Assembly (NCBI GenBank): GCA_003978105.1
Contig: QOAO01000010.1
Span: 8,308 to 72,307 of the forward strand
Direction of reading: 5' to 3'
DNA length: 64,000 bases
From: Thermovibrio sp.
Lineage (GTDB): Bacteria; Aquificota; Desulfurobacteriia; Desulfurobacteriales; Desulfurobacteriaceae
Part shown: positions 57,881 to 64,000 of the stretch, in pieces
How the letters are laid out: every line of letters starts with the position of its first letter
How positions within the stretch are numbered: the first letter of the stretch is position 1
The notes under the pieces: model-generated
Told to the model about the DNA's origin: nothing
What the model saw: only the letters and a program-made list of their open reading frames with translations
Databases searched by the model: none
Program-made: the position numbers and the translations under genes

Positions 57881-59206
57881 TTAAGCCTCTCCGAAAACCC
57901 TCTTGAATATGTAGTCTACATGCTTGGTGTGGTAGGAAAGGTCAAAGATTTCCTCTATTTCCTCCTCAGTTAAGACCCTTCTAACCCTCTCATCCTTTAG
58001 AAGGAGCTCCTTAAATTCAACTCCCTCCTTCCAAACCTTCATTGCATTCTCCTGAACAACTGCGTAAGCATCCTCCCTTGAAAGTCCTCCCTTTTCGATG
58101 AGCGTTAGAAGAACCCTCTGGCTGAAGATTAGTCCTTTAAGGAGATTTAGGTTCTTCATCATATTCTCTGGATAAACAACCAAGTTCTCCATGAGGTTTG
58201 CAAACTTCTGAAGCATGTAGTCAAGGGCTATGCAGGCATCTGGAAAGACCGTTCTCTCTGTTGATGAGTGGGAGATGTCCCTTTCGTGCCAGAGGGGAAT
58301 GTTCTCCATACCGACTATTGATGCACTCCTTACAACCCTTGCAAGTCCACAGAGCCTTTCAGAGAGTATTGGATTCCTCTTGTGGGGCATTGCGGAAGAA
58401 CCTTTCTGACCCTTTCTAAAGGGTTCTTCAACCTCCCTGACCTCAGTCCTTTGAAGGTGTCTAATTTCTGTGGCAAACTTCTCTATGGAGGATGCCGTTA
58501 GGGCAAGGGCATTAAGAAACTCGGCGTGTCTATCCCTCTGGACAACCTGGTTTGAGGCCTTTGCGTGTCCTATTCCTAACTTCTTACACGTAAGCTCCTC
58601 AACTCTTGGGTCAATATTTGCAAACGTTCCAACTGCTCCAGAGAGCTTACCTACAGCTGCTCTCTCCGTTGCGACCTTTACCCTCTCGTAGTTTCTCCTC
58701 ATTTCGTCGTACCAAATCGCAAGCTTTAAGCCGAATGTTATGGGCTCTGCATGGATTCCATGGGTCCTTCCAACCATAACCGTCATTTTGTGCTCGAAAG
58801 CCCTTTTCTTTATGGCCTCCATTACTCTTTCAATGTCCTTTAATAGGAGCTCCCCAGCCTGCTTTATTTGAAGTGCAAAGGCTGTATCCAACATATCTGA
58901 AGATGTCATACCGAAGTGGAGGTACTTTGCCTCATCTCCAACAATTTCCCTTATGTACGTCAGGAAGGCTATAACGTCGTGGTTTGTTATTTCCTCTATC
59001 TCGGAAATCCTCTTTGTATCAAAATCCCTCTCCCCCTTTAGGTACGGTTCAACCTTTTCCTTTATCTTCTCAACGGCTTCCCTTGGAATTTTTCCAAGTT
59101 CTGACCAACTTTCTGCAGCAGCCACTTCAACCTTTAACCAGTTTCTCAGTTTGTTCTGCTCGTCCCATATAGCTCCCATCTCAGGCAGTGTATAGCGAGG
59201 TATCAT
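57881..59206 (-). CDS. purB: Adenylosuccinate lyase
   Basis: PurB acts twice in purine synthesis, cleaving SAICAR and adenylosuccinate. It is a homotetramer of the fumarase/aspartase fold. MIPRYTLPEMGAIWDEQNK opens it, GRTHGIHAEP carries the catalytic His, and SSAMPHKRNPILSERL is the superfamily signature with the mobile Ser. The 441 residues match. GGAGGAG precedes the ATG. Fumarate produced here can feed the complex II enzymes. It lies 35 bases after hemG/Y on the same strand. Confidence 0.96.
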   Translation of the reverse strand: MIPRYTLPEMGAIWDEQNKLRNWLKVEVAAAESWSELGKIPREAVEKIKEKVEPYLKGERDFDTKRISEIEEITNHDVIAFLTYIREIVGDEAKYLHFGMTSSDMLDTAFALQIKQAGELLLKDIERVMEAIKKRAFEHKMTVMVGRTHGIHAEPITFGLKLAIWYDEMRRNYERVKVATERAAVGKLSGAVGTFANIDPRVEELTCKKLGIGHAKASNQVVQRDRHAEFLNALALTASSIEKFATEIRHLQRTEVREVEEPFRKGQKGSSAMPHKRNPILSERLCGLARVVRSASIVGMENIPLWHERDISHSSTERTVFPDACIALDYMLQKFANLMENLVVYPENMMKNLNLLKGLIFSQRVLLTLIEKGGLSREDAYAVVQENAMKVWKEGVEFKELLLKDERVRRVLTEEEIEEIFDLSYHTKHVDYIFKRVFGEA

Positions 59207-59240
59207 TCTCTCCTCCTGAATTTTTGAAGGGAATTATATT

Positions 59241-60605
59241 TCACTCCAAAATCTTTTTAGCCGTCTCTTCTGCAAGTTTTGTGCAGTCGTTAACTCCAAC
59301 TCCCCTGTAGGCATTTGAGCAAAAGTGAAGGTTTCCAATCCTCCTTCCTAATTCAAAAATCCTGTCAACCCTTTCAGAGTGTCCAAGAGTGTAGTGGGGA
59401 ATGCCCTTTTCGTGCTTAAAAACTTTAATAAACTCCGGATAGTGGCGAATCTTCATAATTCTTCTCAGCTCCTTTAGTGAGATTTCAACGAGTTCTTCCT
59501 CTGAAAGCCCTGCAAGCTCAGGCTGTCTCGCTCCTCCCACCATAACCCTTATCAGCGCCTTACCTTCCGGAGCTCTGTTTGGAAAAACGGAGCTGTCCCA
59601 GAGAACTCCCAAAATTTTCCTTCCCTCCCTCCTTGGAATTAGAAATCCAAAGCCATCAAGGTCATGGCCCAACCCCTTTTTCTGAAATCCTAAAGCAACA
59701 ACAGATATCGGGGAGTACTCTATCTGAGAAAGGAGGTTGGAAAGCTCCTCGTTAACATGTTTTAGGAGCTCCGATGCAGCATAGGCCGGAGTTGAAACAA
59801 CCAAGTGGTCAAACTCCTCAGTTTTCTCCTCTCCCTTCTCCTCCCATGTAACAACCCAGTTTTTCCCCTTCTTCTCAATTTTCTTTACATTTACACCGGT
59901 TTTAAGGTCTTTCCCGAGCTTTTCAGAAAGGGCATTGATAAAGTCGCTGACTCCTCCGACAAAGGAGGTCAAAACTCCCCCGGGCCCTGCGGGACCAGAT
60001 TTGTTAGAGCCTTTTGCCTCCTTCATCTTAACAATTAGACCCTTTATCAATCCTCCGTACTGCTTTTCAAGTTGGTAGATAGCAGGAAAGGCCGCCTTCA
60101 AGCTCATCCTCTCGGGGTCACCTGCAAATATTCCCGCAACCATAGGGTCTAAAAGTTTTTCTAAAGCCTCTTCTCCGATTCTCCTCCTTGCAAAGTCTGC
60201 CAACGTTTCGTCCGACAAATCCTTCTTTGGAGGAACAAAAAGTTCCCCAACCAACCTTAACTTTCCCCTCCAGCTTAAAAGGTAGGAGAAGAGAAAGGCA
60301 ATAGGATTTTCGGGAAGCCTCACTAACCTCCCGTTTGTGTAGATAAACCTCTTTCTTGACTTATCGGAGCTCCTGTAGAGTTTATCCTCTGTTCCTAAGG
60401 CCTTTACAAGGTTTAAGGTGTAGGGTTTTCCGTCCAAAAAACCGTTTGGTCCCGTTTCAACGATGTATCCCTTCTCGTAAACGGTCCTCATCTTTCCACC
60501 GGGTCTCTCTTCCCTCTCAAGAACAGTAACATCAGCTCCGTTCCTTTTTAGGTAAAAAGCAACAGAAAGGCCAGAAACTCCTGCTCCTACAACGCAGACC
60601 TTCAT
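59241..60605 (-). CDS. hemY: Protoporphyrinogen/coproporphyrinogen oxidase, HemG/HemY type
   Basis: This is an FAD enzyme of 454 residues that oxidises the porphyrinogen ring late in heme synthesis. The ADP-binding fold is VCVVGAGVSGLSVAFYLKRNG, followed by the GG-doublet ERPGGKMRTV, and the C-terminal FAD block (FCSNAYRGVGVNDC). It is coupled to hemH by 12 bases, which supports the heme role. This flavoprotein class uses oxygen in aerobes; a strict anaerobe would need another acceptor. Proto- and coproporphyrinogen substrates cannot be told apart here. Confidence 0.9.
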   Translation of the reverse strand: MKVCVVGAGVSGLSVAFYLKRNGADVTVLEREERPGGKMRTVYEKGYIVETGPNGFLDGKPYTLNLVKALGTEDKLYRSSDKSRKRFIYTNGRLVRLPENPIAFLFSYLLSWRGKLRLVGELFVPPKKDLSDETLADFARRRIGEEALEKLLDPMVAGIFAGDPERMSLKAAFPAIYQLEKQYGGLIKGLIVKMKEAKGSNKSGPAGPGGVLTSFVGGVSDFINALSEKLGKDLKTGVNVKKIEKKGKNWVVTWEEKGEEKTEEFDHLVVSTPAYAASELLKHVNEELSNLLSQIEYSPISVVALGFQKKGLGHDLDGFGFLIPRREGRKILGVLWDSSVFPNRAPEGKALIRVMVGGARQPELAGLSEEELVEISLKELRRIMKIRHYPEFIKVFKHEKGIPHYTLGHSERVDRIFELGRRIGNLHFCSNAYRGVGVNDCTKLAEETAKKILE

Positions 60606-60617
60606 TTCTACTCCAAA

Positions 60618-61553
60618 TTAGTTTTTTCTTAATTTATTTATTTCTTCAGAAATTGCAGATATTAAGAGGGGATGTTTGTGGTCCAACTTAACTCTCCTGT
60701 AGTCTAATCCTAAATCCCTGGCCAGATTCCCGTACTCAACATCAAGCTCGTAAAGTGTTTCTATGTGCTCAGAGACAAAACTTATCGGAAAAACAACAAC
60801 ACTTTTAAATCCCTCCTCTCTAATTCTCCTTAACGTTTCCTCTGTTGAGGGTTCCAACCACTCTATGGGGCCAACTTTACTCTGGTAAGAGATTTTGTAC
60901 TTGTACTCAGGGAAAGACTTCATGACTTCTGAAGCGGTTCTTCTAACCTCCTCGGGGTACGGGTCCTCCTTCTTCTCAACAAAGTACTTTGGAAGGCTGT
61001 GGGCGGAAAAGAGAACAACCGTTTTATCATAGGGCAGATTCCTCAATTCCTTTTTTAAGAGCTCCCTTATCCAGTTTAGGTAATTTTTATTTAGAGTCCA
61101 CGATTTAACGTGTCTTATTTCCTTCTTTCCCTTTAGTAACTTATCCACATCCCTGATACAGGCCCCGACAGTTCCGTAGGAAAACTGAGGGTATAGGGTT
61201 ATGTGGTAAAGCCTTTCTATTCCGGCTTTTAAGATTTCTTCTGCTGTCCTCTCAAGGAGGGGCTCTGAATAGAGCATTCCCACAAAAGTTTTTAGCTTTA
61301 CCTTCTCCTCAACCAACCTTGACTGCTCTAAGGAATTTCTAACTAAGGGACTCCCTCCTCCTATTGCCTCGTACTGGGGTTTAACTTTAGGAGCTCTGAA
61401 AGTTGATATTAAATAGGCCAGAGGTTTCTGAAGAATCTCAGGGACTCCAAAGTTTATTAAATCTCTGTCGGAAAAGAGCCTGTACAGAAATGGCTTAATT
61501 TCCTTTAAGTTTGATGGAGCCCCCATGTACGTAATTAAAACGGCTTCTCTCAT
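60618..61553 (-). CDS. hemH: Ferrochelatase
   Basis: HemH inserts iron into the porphyrin. The 311 residues show FSAHSLPKYFVEKKEDPY with the catalytic His, SYQSKVGPIEWLEPST, and the late block VVFPISFVSEHIETLYELD holding the second metal-linked His/Glu. GGAGAG precedes the ATG, which directly abuts the stop of the yjbQ gene. Together with hemY it supplies cytochrome heme. Earlier heme genes are not in the window. Confidence 0.94.
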   Translation of the reverse strand: MREAVLITYMGAPSNLKEIKPFLYRLFSDRDLINFGVPEILQKPLAYLISTFRAPKVKPQYEAIGGGSPLVRNSLEQSRLVEEKVKLKTFVGMLYSEPLLERTAEEILKAGIERLYHITLYPQFSYGTVGACIRDVDKLLKGKKEIRHVKSWTLNKNYLNWIRELLKKELRNLPYDKTVVLFSAHSLPKYFVEKKEDPYPEEVRRTASEVMKSFPEYKYKISYQSKVGPIEWLEPSTEETLRRIREEGFKSVVVFPISFVSEHIETLYELDVEYGNLARDLGLDYRRVKLDHKHPLLISAISEEINKLRKN

Positions 61554-61967
61554 CTACTCTCCAATAATTTTGATGATTACCCTCTTGGGCCTTTGGCCGT
61601 CAAACTCTGCGTAGAAAATCTCCTGCCAGGGGCCAAGGTCCAACTTCCCATTTGTTATGGGAAGGACAACCTGAAGGTGAACCAACAGGTTTTTCAGGTG
61701 GGCATCGCCGTTGTCCTCACCCGTTCTGTGGTGTTTGTAGTCCAGTCTAAAGGGAGCTAATTTTTCCAGCCACTCCCAGATATCCTCGTGGAGCCCTTCC
61801 TCGTCGTCCTGAATTATCACAGCAGCCGTTAGGTGCATAGCAGAAACGAGACAAAGCCCTTCTTTTACTCCCGACTTTCTAACTGCCTCTTTCACAGTAT
61901 CCGTAATCCTTATTAAATCTCTCCTCTTTTTCGTATTAAAGGTCAAGTACTCTGTGTAGCTCTTCAT
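61554..61967 (-). CDS. YjbQ/UPF0047 family protein
   Basis: This 137-residue protein belongs to the YjbQ family (secondary thiamine-phosphate synthase-type). It shows [37 protein letters not shown] and [19 protein letters not shown], the conserved His/Asp/Glu-rich blocks of the family. In E. coli some thiamine-phosphate synthase activity was reported, but the physiological role is unsettled. GGAGG lies five bases before the ATG. It is first in the run to the DUF72 gene. Confidence 0.9.
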   Translation of the reverse strand: MKSYTEYLTFNTKKRRDLIRITDTVKEAVRKSGVKEGLCLVSAMHLTAAVIIQDDEEGLHEDIWEWLEKLAPFRLDYKHHRTGEDNGDAHLKNLLVHLQVVLPITNGKLDLGPWQEIFYAEFDGQRPKRVIIKIIGE

Positions 61968-62040
61968 AGAGGCCTCCTTAAAAATTTGAAAATGATACTA
62001 CATCGGAACAATTTAAATTAAAAACTTTCAGGAGGAGAAG

Positions 62041-62622
62041 ATGTACTCTGTTGCCGTTATAGGAGGAGGGCCTGCAGGACTTTCCTGTGCTCTGACACTT
62101 GCAGATGGAGCAAGGAGGTTTGATTTTGCCAAAGGGAAGAAGTTTTTAGTTGTTGACAGCGGTTCTTCAGATGTCCTTAAGGCCGTTTTAAACAACGTTC
62201 CAGGAGTTAAAAGGGGAACAACAGGGGAGGAATATTTAGACTTTCTAAGGGCACAGGTGGAGGAGTTTGAGGACGTTAACATAGTTGATGGAGAGGTTTG
62301 TGAGGTATACGGAGAGAAGGGAAACTTTACAGTGGTTCTGTCAGACGGAAGGGAGTTTAAGAGCGAATTAATTGTCTTTTCCACGGGATTTCACTCATTC
62401 AATATAAAAACCGACCTTGTTGAAGTTATCCCTCACCCGAGGTCCCCAAGGCCTGGAAAAGTAGCACTCAAGCCCAAAGTTGAAGGGATTTTTGTTGCAG
62501 GGCTCTCTGCAGGAGAAATAACTATGGTAGCAACAGCTTCCGGAAGTGGAGTTGATGTGGCGTGTAGAATTCTCTCAGATTGGGCAGGAAAGGTTGTTGT
62601 AGGCCACGACTCCATCAAGTAG
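62041..62622 (+). CDS. Minimal FAD-binding (thioredoxin reductase-like) protein
   Basis: This 193-residue protein opens with [19 protein letters not shown], the FAD-binding Rossmann motif, and ends with [20 protein letters not shown], the second FAD-contact block of thioredoxin reductases with the redox region changed. The NAD(P)H domain and the CxxC pair that normally sit between these halves are missing, so the protein is only a joined FAD domain. It must rely on another protein or a small thiol for electrons, if it is an enzyme. GGAGG precedes the ATG. It lies 31 bases before purT and diverges from yjbQ. Confidence 0.8.
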   Translation: MYSVAVIGGGPAGLSCALTLADGARRFDFAKGKKFLVVDSGSSDVLKAVLNNVPGVKRGTTGEEYLDFLRAQVEEFEDVNIVDGEVCEVYGEKGNFTVVLSDGREFKSELIVFSTGFHSFNIKTDLVEVIPHPRSPRPGKVALKPKVEGIFVAGLSAGEITMVATASGSGVDVACRILSDWAGKVVVGHDSIK

Positions 62623-62653
62623 AATATCGGCAATTCCATTTAGGAGAGAGGAA

Positions 62654-63838
62654 ATGAGAATAGGAACGCCTCTATCGCACAACGCTACAAAGATTCTCCT
62701 CTTAGGAAGTGGGGAGTTGGGTAAGGAGTTTACGATTGAAGCAATGAGACTGGGAATAGAGGTAGTTGCCGTTGACTCCTATCAGGGAGCTCCCGCCCAT
62801 CAGGTTGCCCACAGGTACTACGTTGTTGATATGAAGGATGGAAAGCAACTCAGAAATATCGTTTACAGGGAAAAGCCCGACTTCATAGTTCCTGAGATTG
62901 AGGCAATAGATACCGACATGCTCATTGAACTTGAAAAGGAGGGTTTTAACGTCGTCCCTTGTGCAAAGGCAACAAAGATAACTATGGACAGAATTGGAAT
63001 AAGGAGACTGGCAGCAGAGGAGTTGGGTTTAAAGACCTCAAAGTACAGGTTTGCAGAAACCTATGAGGAGTACAAAAGGGCAGTGGAGGAGTTGGGATTT
63101 CCCGTTGTTGTAAAGCCTGTCATGAGCTCTTCTGGAAAGGGACAGAGTTTAGTTAAAAGTGAAGAGGAATTAGAAAAAGCTTTTAAGTATGCAAAGGAGA
63201 ACGCAAGGGGAAAGGGGAATGCCCTCATCATTGAGGAGTTTATAAACTTTGATTTTGAGATAACCCTTCTAACAGTTAGAACAAAAAATCAGGGAACTCT
63301 CTTCTGTGAACCTATAGGCCACAGACAGGTTGAGGGGGACTACCACGAGAGCTGGCAACCCCAATCCATGAGCGAAGTTGCCCTATCTAAGGCAAAGGAG
63401 ATGGCAAAAAAGGTTACCGATGCATTGGGAGGATACGGAATATTTGGATGTGAGTTCTTCGTTAAGGGCGATACGGTCTGGTTCAGTGAGGTTTCTCCAA
63501 GGCCTCACGACACTGGAATGGTAACGATGGCAAGTCAGAATATGAGCGAGTTTGAGATTCACCTGAGGGCAATCTTGGGGCTTCCGATACACATTGAGCT
63601 GATTTCCCCGGGGGCTTCGTACTGCTTCCATGCGAGGACAAACTCAGTAGCTCCATCGTACGAAGGAATTGAGGAGGCCCTCAAAGAGCCGAACGTCTGG
63701 GTTAGGATATTCGGGAAACCAACGACAAGGCCAAAGAGGAGGATGGGAGTTGCAGTTGCGAGGGCCGAAACCGTTGAAGAGGCAAGGGAAAAGGCAAGAA
63801 GGGCTGCAGAGTCAATGAGGGTGATAGAGGAGCTCTAA
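62654..63838 (+). CDS. purT: Formate-dependent GAR formyltransferase
   Basis: PurT makes FGAR from GAR using formate and ATP, by-passing formyl-THF. It is an ATP-grasp enzyme of 394 residues with [20 protein letters not shown], the ATP-grasp loop [12 protein letters not shown], and [21 protein letters not shown] for metal binding. Use of free formate fits an organism with formate dehydrogenase or formate in its C1 pool. GGAGAGAGG precedes the ATG. It is followed after one base by msrA. Confidence 0.96.
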   Translation: MRIGTPLSHNATKILLLGSGELGKEFTIEAMRLGIEVVAVDSYQGAPAHQVAHRYYVVDMKDGKQLRNIVYREKPDFIVPEIEAIDTDMLIELEKEGFNVVPCAKATKITMDRIGIRRLAAEELGLKTSKYRFAETYEEYKRAVEELGFPVVVKPVMSSSGKGQSLVKSEEELEKAFKYAKENARGKGNALIIEEFINFDFEITLLTVRTKNQGTLFCEPIGHRQVEGDYHESWQPQSMSEVALSKAKEMAKKVTDALGGYGIFGCEFFVKGDTVWFSEVSPRPHDTGMVTMASQNMSEFEIHLRAILGLPIHIELISPGASYCFHARTNSVAPSYEGIEEALKEPNVWVRIFGKPTTRPKRRMGVAVARAETVEEAREKARRAAESMRVIEEL

Positions 63839-63839
63839 A

Positions 63840-64000
63840 TTGGAAAAGGTTGCAACCTTTGCAGGTGGTTGTTTTTGGTGCATTGAGGAGGCCTTGAGTA
63901 AACTGTCCGGAGTTGTTGAGGTTGTTCCCGGATATTCCGGAGGAAGTGTTGAAAATCCGACCTATGAGGAGGTCTGTACCGGTAAGACCGGACACGTTGA
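63840..64000 (+). CDS. msrA: Peptide methionine sulfoxide reductase A, 3' end missing
   Basis: The first 53 codons are present. A TTG start at 63840 follows GAGGAGCTC at the end of purT. The protein reads [19 protein letters not shown], with the catalytic Cys in GCFWCIE, then [20 protein letters not shown] and CTGKTGH, which are conserved in MsrA. The active site uses Cys, not selenocysteine. The rest lies beyond the window. Its repair role suits brief oxidative stress. Confidence 0.92.
   Translation, partial: MEKVATFAGGCFWCIEEALSKLSGVVEVVPGYSGGSVENPTYEEVCTGKTGHV

Noticed and set aside
63840..64000. Selenocysteine form of MsrA
   Set aside because: The active-site codon is TGT (GCFWCIE), so it is the Cys form.

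Overview
The window is a gene-dense stretch (no gap over about 230 bases) of a bacterial chromosome, most likely from a thermophilic, anaerobic, autotrophic member of the Aquificota, closest in character to the Desulfurobacteriaceae. This placement is an inference. It rests on a Gram-negative envelope (BamA, Skp/OmpH, LpxD), arginine written almost only as AGA/AGG with strongly purine-loaded coding strands, complex II-like enzymes of the kind used in the reductive TCA cycle, and machinery for selenium (SelB), nickel (NikR) and tungsten or molybdenum (WtpABC, MoeA, MobB). No rRNA, tRNA, CRISPR array, insertion sequence or phage gene was seen.

Layout. 1-6220 (+): the end of RNase Y, selB, an AEC transporter, a SIMPL-like secreted protein and bioA. 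6217-8175 (-): two universal stress proteins and a PP-loop tRNA-thiolation-like enzyme. 8236-11366: hpf, then lepA and thiD on the minus strand. 11424-21999 (+): argS, a SPOR protein, a TatD-radical SAM fusion, nikR, yebC, a LysM transglycosylase, trmI, an orphan ExbB/TolQ, exonuclease III, dapD and metG, closed by a strong terminator. 22027-28328 (-): an envelope operon led by a histidine kinase (HK, bamA, skp, lpxD, ahcY). 28401-29408: gap. 29405-30828 (-): nadC and cvpA. 30849-41440 (+): fifteen tightly packed genes from pgsA to moeA and mobB. 41415-43832 (-): wtpABC. 43876-51306: two paralogous three-gene complex II-like clusters, head to head. 51371-57167 (+): cstA, a putative Se/S carrier-like protein, gpsA, an unknown gene, phoU, a prohibitin-like gene and an ABC permease. 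57153-61967 (-): yjbQ, hemH, hemG/Y, purB and a DUF72 gene. 62041-64000 (+): a minimal FAD protein, purT and the start of msrA.

How the genes work together. The Mo/W uptake genes converge on the genes that insert the metal into molybdopterin, and SelB plus the Se-carrier-like protein point to a Sec- and Mo/W-dependent enzyme elsewhere, probably a formate dehydrogenase. NikR suggests nickel control for hydrogenases. The two complex II clusters differ at one flavin-site residue (Glu47 in the minus-strand copy, Gln47 in the plus-strand copy) that matches the fumarate reductase/succinate dehydrogenase difference in E. coli, so they may be tuned for opposite directions.

The most unusual DNA-level signal is the hexamer GAGCTC, counted by eye about 100 times where roughly 10-12 would be expected. 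It occurs in all three codon frames and on both sides of strand switches, like the highly iterated palindromes of cyanobacteria.
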